Under the pieces are notes generated by a model. The model had not been told where the DNA came from, did not search any database, and saw nothing but the letters and a program-made list of their open reading frames with translations. The position numbers and the translations under genes were made by a program. Below, in pieces: positions 1 to 7,071 of a stretch of 13,094 nt of DNA. Each line of letters begins with the position of its first letter. Position 1 is the first letter of the stretch. The DNA comes from Burkholderiales bacterium (GTDB lineage Bacteria > Pseudomonadota > Gammaproteobacteria > Burkholderiales > Burkholderiaceae_C), in contig SXXD01000050.1 of the NCBI GenBank assembly GCA_005789685.1, positions 1 to 13,094 of the forward strand. The letters run 5' to 3'.

Positions 1-435
1 ATTGCGGCCTTGGTGGGCGCTTTGGTGTTTGGGTATGTGCAAGATCGCATCGGTCACAAATTGGCGCTGGCGATTACTTTGGTGGGTTGGAGCATTACCT
101 GTGTGTTGGCAGCGCTGACCACCAGCAAAGAAGTTTTTTGGTGGGCGGCTGCCTTGGCGGGTGTTTGCATGGGTTCCAGTCAATCCACTGGCAGGGCGAT
201 GGCGGGCTTGTTCATTCCAAGCCATCGTTTGGCTGAGTTTTTTGGCTTGTGGACGTTTGCCATTCGACTGGCCAGCATTGTGGGCCCATTGGGTTATGGA
301 TTGATCACTTGGTTCACGTCGGGCAATCAGCGCTTGGCCATTGGTGCCACCGCTGTTTTGTTTCTGGTCGGTTTGGCTTTGTTGTTGCCCATCAATGTAC
401 AGCGAGGTCAAAGCAAGGCCCAAGCGCAAGCCTAA
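1..435 (+). CDS. MFS transporter, UMF1/Atg22-like, C-terminal part (5' end outside window)
   Basis: Reading frame 1 is open from the first base to the TAA at 433-435, so this is the last ~144 residues of a longer gene whose start lies outside the window. The visible part holds about four hydrophobic helices. Near its beginning is an MFS motif-A-like loop (GYVQDRIGHK), as expected between helices 8 and 9. Further on, the segments GSSQSTGRAMAGLFIP and AEFFGLWTFAIRLASIVGP resemble the conserved C-terminal half of UMF1 (Atg22-like) permeases. It should be an inner-membrane secondary transporter. The substrate cannot be told from this fragment; UMF1 members are mostly uncharacterised, and vacuolar Atg22 exports amino acids in yeast. 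The next gene starts 11 bases downstream on the same strand, so the two may be co-transcribed. Confidence 0.85.
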   Translation: MAALVGALVFGYVQDRIGHKLALAITLVGWSITCVLAALTTSKEVFWWAAALAGVCMGSSQSTGRAMAGLFIPSHRLAEFFGLWTFAIRLASIVGPLGYGLITWFTSGNQRLAIGATAVLFLVGLALLLPINVQRGQSKAQAQA

Positions 436-446
436 TCGACAGCCGC

Positions 447-962
447 ATGACTGCATTTCGCTATCTTCAGGCCTACCCAGACAAGCTGCAGTTGCAAGTG
501 CAGAAAATCATTGAAGGTCCTGGCTTGGGTGAATGGTTAAAGTCTAGACATTCAGAGTCGCACACCATTCGCACTGATGGCGCACTCTACAACTACGTCA
601 TGGAACTGAAAAATGAATTTTTGCGTCAGGCCGACCCTATCAACAAGGTCAGTTATGACAGCAAGCTGCAAATCATTCAACATGCTTTGGGTTTGCACAC
701 CACCACCTCACGCATTCAAGGCAGCAAACTGAAATCAAAGCGCGACATCAAAGTGGCGGCCTTGTTCAAAGAAGCACCCATTGCATTTTTGCAAATGATT
801 GCTGTGCACGAATTGGCGCATCTCAAAGTGCGCGAACACGACAAAGCTTTCTACAAGCTGTGCCATCACATGGCGCCAGATTATGCGCAGTGGGAGTTTG
901 AGCTGAGGGTTTATCTCACGCACCTAGATCAGGGTGGTGAGAGGCTTTGGGGCTCGCCATAG
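447..962 (+). CDS. YgjP-type (DUF45/M48-like) zinc metallopeptidase
   Basis: This 171-residue protein carries the zinc-protease motif HELAH (about residues 119-123), followed by the HD...F and MAPDY segments typical of the YgjP/DUF45 family, in which a third His after HExxH completes the metal site. No signal peptide is visible, so it is probably cytoplasmic. The physiological substrate of this family is unknown. I chose ATG 447 because the open frame upstream of it only overlaps the MFS gene, and 447 leaves an 11-base gap to that gene's stop. The 3' end is odd. The last codons (Gly-Ser-Pro) and the TAG stop lie in sequence that is antisense to conserved codons of the truncated murI on the other strand. 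The native C-terminus has therefore probably been replaced from about residue 169 onward. The catalytic part is intact. Confidence 0.82.
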   Translation: MTAFRYLQAYPDKLQLQVQKIIEGPGLGEWLKSRHSESHTIRTDGALYNYVMELKNEFLRQADPINKVSYDSKLQIIQHALGLHTTTSRIQGSKLKSKRDIKVAALFKEAPIAFLQMIAVHELAHLKVREHDKAFYKLCHHMAPDYAQWEFELRVYLTHLDQGGERLWGSP

Positions 963-1150
963 GGCGCATAGCCACTGTCGGCCCAGTAAATGAAGCGCTC
1001 TTGCGGCATTTCGGCACGCAAGGCTTTCAAAACACTCAGGCCGCCAATGCCGCTGTCAAAAACGCCGATAGCCCCTTGTTGGCCACCCACACTTAGAGGG
1101 GCAGGCTCAATTGGCGCCCACTTTGATGCCTTTGAACTCTCCTGTGGCAA
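929..1150 (-). pseudogene. murI: Glutamate racemase remnant, N-terminal block only
   Basis: The minus strand encodes [18 protein letters not shown] and then [14 protein letters not shown]. These are the conserved N-terminal blocks of glutamate racemase (MurI), which interconverts L- and D-glutamate for peptidoglycan synthesis: the first catalytic-pocket Asp-Ser and the substrate-binding Tyr-Gly are both present. After YGE the frame continues only as PQSLSPP before a TGA at 931-929. A normal MurI is about 260-290 residues, so roughly the last 200 residues are missing, including both catalytic cysteines. The start is uncertain. ATG 1150 would overlap the fumarase 3' end by 44 bases, while GTG 1090 starts just after the fumarase stop. 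The break point falls at about 950-953, where the metallopeptidase gene from the other strand begins. The product cannot be an active racemase. The cause is either a real deletion or an assembly join. Confidence 0.85.
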
Positions 1151-2660
1151 TGCGTTTTTGCCATTCTGCAGGGCCCGTGTTGTGTGCGCTGGTGCCCCCA
1201 GAATCTACCGCCACAGTAACCGGCATGTCGACCACATCAAATTCGTAAATGGCTTCCATGCCCAAGTCAGCAAAGGCCAACACCTTCGATTGTTTGATGG
1301 CTTTAGACACCAAATAAGCCGCACCGCCCACCGCCATGAGGTAGGCTGATTTGTGTTTTTGGATGGCTGCAATGGCCTCAGGTCCACGCTCGGCTTTACC
1401 CACCATGGCAATTAGGCCGGTTTGGGCCAACATCATCTCGGTGAATTTGTCCATGCGTGTGGAGGTGGTGGGGCCTGCGGGACCAACAGCTTCGCCCTTC
1501 ATGGGGTCGACCGGGCCCACGTAGTAAATGACGCGGTTGGTGAAGTCCACAGGCAGTTTTTCGCCCTTGGCCAACATGTCTTGAATGCGTTTGTGAGCGG
1601 CATCGCGCCCCGTTAACATTTTGCCGTTGAGTAGCAAAGTTTGACCAGGTTTCCAGCTGGCCACTTCTGCGGGGGTCAGGGCGTTTAAATCAATGCGCTT
1701 GCTCTTTTCTGTATCGGGTGTCCAGTTCACATCTGGCCACAAATCTAGGGATGGCACGTCCAAGTAAACGGGGCCAGAGCCATCCATCACAAAGTGTGCA
1801 TGTCGTGTAGCGGCACAGTTGGGAATCATGGCCACAGGCTTGCTGGCGGCGTGCGTAGGGTACATCTTGATTTTGATATCTAGCACCGTGGTGAGGCCAC
1901 CCAAACCTTGCGCGCCAATGCCCAAGTCATTGACCTTGTGGTAAATCTCCAAACGCATGTTTTCAACTTGCGTGAGCTTCTCGCCCTTGCTTGATTTCTC
2001 AAGCAGTTGGTACATGTCAAGGTCGTCCATCAAACTTTCTTTGGCCATCAGGGCGGCCTTTTCTGCCGTACCACCAATGCCAATGCCCAGCATGCCTGGA
2101 GGGCACCAACCTGCACCCATGGTGGGGACTGTTTTCAAAACCCAGTCGATGACACTGTCACTGGGGTTGAGCATGACCAATTTGGATTTGTTTTCACTGC
2201 CGCCGCCTTTGGCAGCCACAGTGATGTCCAGCTTGTTGCCTGGAACAAGTTGCGTGAAGATCACGGCCGGCGAATTGTCTTGTGTGTTTTTACGCGCAAA
2301 TTCTGGATCAGAAACCACCGATGCACGCAACATGTTGTCTGAGTAGTTGTAGCCCCGGCGCACGCCTTCGTTGATGGCATCTTCCAAGCCGCCCTTGAAG
2401 TTGTCGAACTTGATGTCCATGCCAACTTTTAAAAACACATTGACGATGCCGGTGTCTTGGCACATGGGGCGATGGCCCATGGCACTCATTTTGCTGTTAG
2501 TCAAAATCTGTGCAATAGCGTCTTTGGCCGCTGGGCTTTGCTCGCGGTGGTAAGCGGTAGCCAAGTGCGAGATGAAATCGGCAGGGTGGTAGTAACTGAT
2601 GTATTGCAGGGCGGCTGCTATAGATTCAATCAGGTCTTCTTCTTTGATCAGGGTGGTCAT
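1107..2660 (-). CDS. fumA: Class I (iron-sulfur) fumarate hydratase
   Basis: This 517-residue class I fumarase catalyses reversible hydration of fumarate to malate in the TCA cycle in the cytoplasm. The alpha part comes first and carries the three cysteines expected to bind the [4Fe-4S] cluster: C67 in MCQDTG, C186 in GWCPPGMLG and C282 in [11 protein letters not shown]. The C-terminal beta domain follows (from about residue 330), with GRDAAHKRI, the YVGPVDP block, TTSTRMDKF and the late [10 protein letters not shown] motif. Length is normal for the single-chain class. The ATG at 2660 gives a standard N-terminus, although the ribosome site upstream is weak. It lies 69 bases downstream of the UPF0114 gene on the same strand and directly upstream of the murI remnant, so the three may share a transcript. 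Class I enzymes are oxygen- and superoxide-sensitive because one cluster iron is exposed. Confidence 0.95.
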   Translation of the reverse strand: MTTLIKEEDLIESIAAALQYISYYHPADFISHLATAYHREQSPAAKDAIAQILTNSKMSAMGHRPMCQDTGIVNVFLKVGMDIKFDNFKGGLEDAINEGVRRGYNYSDNMLRASVVSDPEFARKNTQDNSPAVIFTQLVPGNKLDITVAAKGGGSENKSKLVMLNPSDSVIDWVLKTVPTMGAGWCPPGMLGIGIGGTAEKAALMAKESLMDDLDMYQLLEKSSKGEKLTQVENMRLEIYHKVNDLGIGAQGLGGLTTVLDIKIKMYPTHAASKPVAMIPNCAATRHAHFVMDGSGPVYLDVPSLDLWPDVNWTPDTEKSKRIDLNALTPAEVASWKPGQTLLLNGKMLTGRDAAHKRIQDMLAKGEKLPVDFTNRVIYYVGPVDPMKGEAVGPAGPTTSTRMDKFTEMMLAQTGLIAMVGKAERGPEAIAAIQKHKSAYLMAVGGAAYLVSKAIKQSKVLAFADLGMEAIYEFDVVDMPVTVAVDSGGTSAHNTGPAEWQKRIATGEFKGIKVGAN

Positions 2661-2699
2661 GTTGTACTTTCGCGAAGTCTTATTGATATGTTCAGAATT

Positions 2700-2719
2700 C
2701 AGGTGCTGAGAGCTACCTG
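2700..2719 (-). other. Small stem-loop between the UPF0114 gene and fumarase
   Basis: The arms CAGGT and ACCTG enclose a second short pairing (GCT/AGC), giving about eight base pairs with one bulged A in the transcript of the minus strand. No T-tract follows, so it does not look like an intrinsic terminator. It sits 10 bases after the UPF0114 stop and 39 bases before the fumarase start. It could be an mRNA processing or stability element, or chance. Confidence 0.3.
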
Positions 2720-2729
2720 TTCAATGCTT

Positions 2730-3332
2730 TCAATGGTTGTTGTGGTGTGACATCAGTTTGTCGGTGTAAGCAATGGCCAAAGCGCTCAGCAGGAAGGTGA
2801 CGTGGATGATGGTTTGCCACATTAGCACTTGCTCGGTGTAGTTGGCTGCATTGATAAACGTTTTGAGCAAGTGGATGGAGCTGATGCCGATGATGGCAGT
2901 GCCCAATTTCACTTTCAAAACAGACGCATTCACATGACTCAGCCATTCTGGTTGATCGGGGTGGTTTTCCAGATCCATGCGTGACACAAATGTTTCGTAG
3001 CCACCCACAATGACCATGATGAGCAGGTTCGAAATCATGACCACGTCAATGAGTGCCAAAACCACCAGCATGATGATGGTCTCGTTCAACTGCGTAATGG
3101 GTGCGTCAACTTTGTAACCAATGCCATTGATCAAAGCTTGTAAGGCAGTTTGACTACCAAATACAGCTTCCAAAAGATGCACCAACTCCACCCAAAAATG
3201 GAATACATAAACAGCTTGCGCCAAAATCAGGCCGAGGTAAAGGGGAAGTTGCAGCCATCGGCTGGCAAAAATCAGTTTGGGCAGGGGGCGAAGGTCCGTT
3301 TTTTTGGGGTGGGGTTGGGGATTGGAAGCCAT
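2730..3332 (-). CDS. yqhA: UPF0114 / TIGR00645 (YqhA-like) integral membrane protein
   Basis: This 200-residue protein has four hydrophobic segments, at about residues 27-48, 84-108, 140-160 and 168-190. The conserved block [14 protein letters not shown] near the N-terminus and the [23 protein letters not shown] block after helix 2 are characteristic of the UPF0114/YqhA family. It should be an inner-membrane protein; the family function is not established. I prefer ATG 3332, which puts a short basic cytoplasmic tail (PHPKK) ahead of helix 1. The frame extends upstream to a TTG at 3401, but that would add residues unlike the family. No good Shine-Dalgarno precedes 3332. The gene is divergent from acs, with a 161-base shared intergenic region, and is followed on the same strand by fumarase. 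Confidence 0.85.
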   Translation of the reverse strand: MASNPQPHPKKTDLRPLPKLIFASRWLQLPLYLGLILAQAVYVFHFWVELVHLLEAVFGSQTALQALINGIGYKVDAPITQLNETIIMLVVLALIDVVMISNLLIMVIVGGYETFVSRMDLENHPDQPEWLSHVNASVLKVKLGTAIIGISSIHLLKTFINAANYTEQVLMWQTIIHVTFLLSALAIAYTDKLMSHHNNH

Positions 3333-3493
3333 GGTTGATCTTTGGAGGAGTTTGGGTGATTTTAAAGCCGTACATTTGCCGAAATGTGTCGGATTTAACA
3401 AGATATGAAAGAATACTGTCAGTCAGGGCTTTGTAAGAGCCAAGCACGACATTCAGCACCAGTAATTCGAATAAGTTCTTAAGGAGACACAGA
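3333..3493. promoter_or_regulatory. Divergent intergenic region between yqhA-like gene and acs
   Basis: These 161 bases separate two divergently transcribed genes and must hold both promoters unless one starts within a gene. On the plus strand a strong ribosome site (AAGGAG, 3480-3485) precedes the acs ATG by eight bases. A TACTGT-like -10 near 3414-3419 is possible but not convincing. I see no clear operator palindrome. Confidence 0.45.
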
Positions 3494-5455
3494 ATGAGCG
3501 CCCCCGTTTACCAGCCCAGTGCTGACTTCGTTAAAAATGCCCACATTTCAGGCATGCCAGCTTACCAAGCCCTTTGCAAAGAGGCTGAAACCGATTACGA
3601 AGGCTATTGGGCTCGACTGGCCAAAGAGTTCATTTTTTGGAAAACCCCATTCACCAAGGTTTTGGATGAATCCAAAGCGCCTTTCTTCAAATGGTTTGAA
3701 GACGGCACCCTGAATGCCTCTTACAACTGCCTAGACCGCAATGTGGAAAAAGGCTTAGGTCATAAAACCGCCCTTATTTTTGAAGCCGACGGCGGTGAAA
3801 TTACACGCATTACTTACAGCGAATTGCTCGCAAAAACCTGCCAAATTGCCAACGGCCTCAAATCCATCGGCATCCAAAAAGGTGATCGCGTCATCATCTA
3901 CATTTCCATGTCCATTGATGGCGTGGCGGCCATGCAAGCCTGCGCCCGTATTGGCGCCACACACTCCGTGGTGTTCGGTGGGTTCTCAGCCCAGTCATTG
4001 CGCGATCGCATTGAAGATACTGGCGCCAAAGCAGTGATTACAGCCGACCACCAAATTCGCGGCGGCAAGCAGTTGCCTTTGAAATCCATTGTGGACGACG
4101 CCATTGCATTGGGCGGTTGCGGCAGCATCAAAGATGTGTTGGTGGTGAAGCGCAGCGGCGCCGATGTGGCCATGACGTCAGGTCGCGACACTTGGATGCA
4201 CGACTTGGTGGCCAAGCAAGCCACCACCTGCGAACCAGAGTGGGTGGGCGCTGAGCATCCCTTGTTCTTGCTCTATACCTCTGGCTCAACAGGCAAGCCC
4301 AAAGGTGTTCAGCACTCTACAGGCGGTTACCTGTTGCACGCGGCCCTCACCACCAAGTGGACATTCGACTTGAAACAAGACGACGTGTTCTGGTGCACGG
4401 CCGACATCGGGTGGGTGACCGGTCATACCTACATTACCTACGGCCCCCTCGCTTTGGGCGGCACAGAAATTGTGTTTGAGGGCGTACCTACATTTCCCGA
4501 CGCTGGTCGTTTCTGGAAAATGATTCAAGACCACAAGGTCTCTATTTTTTACACAGCACCTACTGCCATTCGCTCATTGATTAAAGCTGCTGAAGCCAAC
4601 GATGCGGTGCATCCAAAGAGTTATAACTTGAGCAGCTTGCGTTTGTTAGGCTCTGTGGGCGAACCCATTAACCCCGCGGCATGGGAGTGGTACCACAAGC
4701 ATGTGGGCGGCGGTAACTGCCCCATTGTCGACACCTTCTGGCAAACCGAAACGGGCGGCCACATGATCACGCCACTGCCTGGCGTGACGCCCATGGTGCC
4801 TGGTTCTTGCACACTGCCTTTCCCTGGCATACAAGCGGCCATCGTGGATGAAACAGGCAAAGACATGCCCAACGGCCAAGGCGGTATCTTGGTGGTTAAG
4901 CGCCCTTGGCCTTCCATGATTCGAACCATCTGGGGTGACCCAGAACGCTTTGTGAAGAGCTACTACCCAGCCGATTTCCAAGGTAAGTATTACTTGGCCG
5001 GCGACGGTGCCATTCGCGATGCTGAATCTGGATACTTCACCATCACAGGTCGTATTGATGATGTGCTGAACGTGTCGGGTCACCGCATGGGCACCATGGA
5101 AATTGAATCGGCTTTGGTCAGTTGCACCGAGCTGGTGGCGGAAGCCGCTGTGGTGGGGCGTCCCGATGAAACCACCGGCGAAGCCATTTGTGCGTTTGTG
5201 GTGCTGAAGCGCCCCTTACCCACAGGCGACGAAGGCAAGGCCATTGCCAAACAGTTGCGCGATCACATTGCCAAAGAAATTGGTCCGATTGCCAAGCCCA
5301 AAGACATTCGCTTTGGCGAGAACTTGCCCAAAACACGTTCAGGCAAAATCATGCGCCGTTTGCTGCGCAGCTTGGCCAAAGGCGAGGAAATTACGCAAGA
5401 CATCAGCACCTTGGAAAATCCAGCCATCTTGGGCCAGTTGGGTCAAACGTATTGA
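3494..5455 (+). CDS. acs: Acetyl-CoA synthetase (AMP-forming)
   Basis: This 653-residue enzyme activates acetate with ATP and CoA to give acetyl-CoA, AMP and pyrophosphate in the cytoplasm. Motifs appear in the expected order: the phosphate loop [11 protein letters not shown] (261-271), the [11 protein letters not shown] block (413-423) with W416 in the position that limits the acyl pocket to acetate, the hinge region [13 protein letters not shown] (519-531), and the C-terminal [11 protein letters not shown] (612-622). K618 in that last motif is the lysine whose acetylation silences Acs in other bacteria. Length matches the family. The start is well supported by AAGGAG eight bases upstream. 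It is divergent from the UPF0114 gene and convergent with the SDR gene, whose stop lies only nine bases away, and no terminator is visible between them. Propionyl-CoA synthetase is the main alternative, but W416 and the overall sequence favour acetate. Confidence 0.95.
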   Translation: MSAPVYQPSADFVKNAHISGMPAYQALCKEAETDYEGYWARLAKEFIFWKTPFTKVLDESKAPFFKWFEDGTLNASYNCLDRNVEKGLGHKTALIFEADGGEITRITYSELLAKTCQIANGLKSIGIQKGDRVIIYISMSIDGVAAMQACARIGATHSVVFGGFSAQSLRDRIEDTGAKAVITADHQIRGGKQLPLKSIVDDAIALGGCGSIKDVLVVKRSGADVAMTSGRDTWMHDLVAKQATTCEPEWVGAEHPLFLLYTSGSTGKPKGVQHSTGGYLLHAALTTKWTFDLKQDDVFWCTADIGWVTGHTYITYGPLALGGTEIVFEGVPTFPDAGRFWKMIQDHKVSIFYTAPTAIRSLIKAAEANDAVHPKSYNLSSLRLLGSVGEPINPAAWEWYHKHVGGGNCPIVDTFWQTETGGHMITPLPGVTPMVPGSCTLPFPGIQAAIVDETGKDMPNGQGGILVVKRPWPSMIRTIWGDPERFVKSYYPADFQGKYYLAGDGAIRDAESGYFTITGRIDDVLNVSGHRMGTMEIESALVSCTELVAEAAVVGRPDETTGEAICAFVVLKRPLPTGDEGKAIAKQLRDHIAKEIGPIAKPKDIRFGENLPKTRSGKIMRRLLRSLAKGEEITQDISTLENPAILGQLGQTY

Positions 5456-5464
5456 TCGGAGTGC

Positions 5465-6223
5465 TTACTTGGGGGCCAATCGAATGGCACCATCCAAACG
5501 AATCACTTCACCATTGAGCATGTCATTTTCCAAAATGTGTTTCACCAACTTGGCGTAATCATGGGGTGTTCCTAGACGGCTAGGGAAGGGGACAGCCGCT
5601 GCCAATGCGTCTTGTACTTCTTGTGGCATACCAAACACCATGGGCGTGCCGAAAATGCCAGGCGCAATGGTCATGTTGCGAATACCGTTGCGTGCTAAAT
5701 CGCGCGCAATGGGCAAGGTCATGCCCACCACGCCGCCTTTAGACGCTGAGTAAGCCGCCTGCCCAATTTGACCATCATAGGCCGCCACTGAGGCCGTGGA
5801 AATCATCACACCGCGTTCGCCTGTGGCTTCGGGCTCGTTCTTGCACATGGCCTCAGAGGCCAAGCGAATCATGTTGAAGCTGCCAATCAAATTGACGGTA
5901 ATGGTTTTGCTAAATACCGCCAGTGAATGCGCGCCATTTTTACCCACTGTTTTTTCGGCAGGGGCAATGCCGGCACAATTTACTAAGCCCACCAATTTGC
6001 CAAGCGACACAGCCTTGGCAACCACAGCTTGACCGTCGGCTTCGTTGCTAACGTCGCACTTGACGAAAGCACCGCCTAATTCTTTGGCGATGGCCTCGCC
6101 TTTTTCAGATTGCATGTCTGCAATGACCACTGTGCCGCCATGGGCCGCCAACATGCGTGCTGTGCCTTCGCCCAGACCCGATGCACCGCCCGTCACAATG
6201 AAAACCTTGCCTTGGATGTCCAT
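5465..6223 (-). CDS. SDR-family 3-hydroxyacyl-CoA dehydrogenase, HSD17B10-like
   Basis: This 252-residue short-chain dehydrogenase carries the NAD-binding motif TGGASGLG (11-18), NCAG (82-85), and the catalytic Ser145, Tyr158 and Lys162 in the AAYSASKGG block. The stretches [20 protein letters not shown] and, at the C-terminus, VPFPSRLG and [12 protein letters not shown] closely follow human HSD17B10 as I remember it. That points to oxidation of short or branched 3-hydroxyacyl-CoA, such as 2-methyl-3-hydroxybutyryl-CoA in isoleucine breakdown. The cofactor is likely NAD, with an acidic D36 after beta-2. I chose ATG 6223 because MDIQGKV is the usual family start and GGGGAA precedes it by a few bases. 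The frame runs up to 6325 but would then cross an operator-like palindrome at 6241-6261. The gene stands alone, convergent with acs. Confidence 0.9.
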   Translation of the reverse strand: MDIQGKVFIVTGGASGLGEGTARMLAAHGGTVVIADMQSEKGEAIAKELGGAFVKCDVSNEADGQAVVAKAVSLGKLVGLVNCAGIAPAEKTVGKNGAHSLAVFSKTITVNLIGSFNMIRLASEAMCKNEPEATGERGVMISTASVAAYDGQIGQAAYSASKGGVVGMTLPIARDLARNGIRNMTIAPGIFGTPMVFGMPQEVQDALAAAVPFPSRLGTPHDYAKLVKHILENDMLNGEVIRLDGAIRLAPK

Positions 6224-6240
6224 GAATTCCCCTTGATGAA

Positions 6241-6261
6241 TTGACGTTACGTTAACGTCAA
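6241..6261 (-). promoter_or_regulatory. Perfect inverted repeat, probable operator of the SDR gene
   Basis: The arms TTGACGTTA (6241-6249) and TAACGTCAA (6253-6261) are exact reverse complements around a 3-base centre (CGT). The repeat ends 17 bases before the SDR start codon. On the minus strand a CATAAT -10-like hexamer lies directly upstream of it (6262-6267), so a bound protein would cover the transcription start. The half-site resembles ACGTTAACGT-type operators I associate with LiuR (MerR-family) regulons of branched-chain amino-acid breakdown, which fits the HSD17B10-like gene. The repeat is seen in the sequence; the regulator identity is inference. Confidence 0.6.
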
Positions 6262-6399
6262 TTATGCATGGGGGATCCAAATGAAAACTATCGCACTCAT
6301 AAGTAATCCCAATCAGGGTTGCCACTATTAGGGTTTACGATAGGCTTCAATGAGTTTTCTCATTCAATATTTTTTTAAAACCATCCTCAAGGTAACACC
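6262..6399 (+). promoter_or_regulatory. Upstream region of ahpC
   Basis: This AT-rich stretch lies between the SDR operator and ahpC and must contain the ahpC promoter. It holds a small perfect hairpin (AATGAG at 6349-6354, CTCATT at 6359-6364), then a run of seven T at 6370-6376, and AAGG near 6390 as a ribosome site. CTAT and ATAG elements occur (6288-6291, 6325-6328, 6340-6343), but they do not form the full four-element OxyR pattern. I cannot place -35 and -10 boxes with confidence. Confidence 0.4.
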
Positions 6400-6963
6400 A
6401 TGAAACTTATCAACACGCAAGTTCAGCCCTTCAAAACCCAAGCTTTCCACAACGGCAAGTTCATTGAAGTTTCAGACGCCAGCCTCAAAGGCAAGTGGTC
6501 AGTTTTGATTTTCATGCCAGCCGCTTTTACTTTCAACTGCCCTACAGAAATTGAAGACGCTGCAGACAACTACCCAGCCTTCCAAAAGGCCGGTGCCGAG
6601 GTGTACATCGTGACCACCGATACCCACTTTTCACACAAAGTGTGGCACGAGACTTCACCCGCAGTGGGCAAAGCCAAGTTCCCATTGGTGGGCGATCCGA
6701 CACACACCCTCACCAACGCGTTTGGCGTTCACATTGCTGAAGAAGGCTTGGCTTTGCGCGGTACCTTCATCATCAACCCAGAAGGCACGATCAAGACCAT
6801 GGAAGTGCACTCCAACGAGATCGCCCGTGACGTTTCTGAAACACTTCGCAAGTTGACTGCCGCACAGTACACAGCAGCCAACCCTGGTCAAGTTTGCCCT
6901 GCTAAGTGGAAAGAAGGCGCTAAGACTTTGACACCTTCACTCGACTTGGTCGGAAAGATCTAA
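6400..6963 (+). CDS. ahpC: Alkyl hydroperoxide reductase subunit C (2-Cys peroxiredoxin)
   Basis: This 187-residue typical 2-Cys peroxiredoxin reduces hydrogen peroxide, organic peroxides and peroxynitrite in the cytoplasm. Peroxidatic Cys47 lies in FTFNCPTE, the conserved Arg is R120, and resolving Cys166 lies in GQVCPAKW near the C-terminal end, which finishes in LDLVGKI as in E. coli AhpC. Two positions next to the active site differ from the classical PADFTFVCPTE: Ala42 replaces Asp, and Asn46 replaces the Val directly before Cys47. I recall the same pattern in other Burkholderiales AhpC proteins, so it looks like a clade feature rather than a defect. The start follows AAGG at suitable spacing. 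The electron donor, ahpF, is encoded 108 bases downstream, separated by a strong hairpin. Confidence 0.95.
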   Translation: MKLINTQVQPFKTQAFHNGKFIEVSDASLKGKWSVLIFMPAAFTFNCPTEIEDAADNYPAFQKAGAEVYIVTTDTHFSHKVWHETSPAVGKAKFPLVGDPTHTLTNAFGVHIAEEGLALRGTFIINPEGTIKTMEVHSNEIARDVSETLRKLTAAQYTAANPGQVCPAKWKEGAKTLTPSLDLVGKI

Positions 6964-6986
6964 ATTCGGACACATCACTGAAAAGT

Positions 6987-7013
6987 TCAACGCCCTGAAT
7001 CTCAGGGCGTTGA
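6987..7013 (+). other. Strong hairpin between ahpC and ahpF
   Basis: TCAACGCCCTGA (6987-6998) and TCAGGGCGTTGA (7002-7013) pair perfectly over 12 bases around the 3-base loop ATC. No T-tract follows, so it is not a standard intrinsic terminator. Its place 23 bases after the ahpC stop suggests a 3'-end stabiliser, or a partial stop that makes more ahpC than ahpF transcript. That function is inferred. Confidence 0.7.
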
Positions 7014-7071
7014 GCGCAAGCCTGTGCAGCGCATCGACTTGAATTTGAAATTGCATCTGGAAAAAAATACC

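Noticed and set aside
249-446. Upstream extension of the YgjP-like peptidase frame into the MFS gene
   Set aside because: It only overlaps the transporter in another frame and lacks family similarity; ATG 447 gives the expected protein.
1957-2346. Open frame of 129 codons opposite the fumarase gene
   Set aside because: It lies wholly antisense to a conserved gene, has no ribosome site or recognisable motif, and is explained by the codon use of the real gene.
3333-3401. TTG-initiated N-terminal extension of the UPF0114 protein
   Set aside because: A weak start codon and residues unlike the family; ATG 3332 gives a normal N-terminus.
3427-3441. GGCT/AGCC hairpin upstream of acs
   Set aside because: Only four firm pairs with a weak extension; expected by chance in a region of this size.
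6224-6325. 34-residue N-terminal extension of the SDR
   Set aside because: MDIQGKV is the normal SDR start with a ribosome site before it, and the extension crosses the operator-like palindrome.
6288-6354. Possible OxyR site upstream of ahpC
   Set aside because: CTAT-N7-ATAA and scattered CTAT/ATAG elements occur, but the spacing does not give the four-element OxyR pattern.
6349-6376. Hairpin plus T-run upstream of ahpC as a transcription attenuator
   Set aside because: The stem is only six mostly AT pairs, and five bases separate it from the T-run, so a terminator is not convincing.
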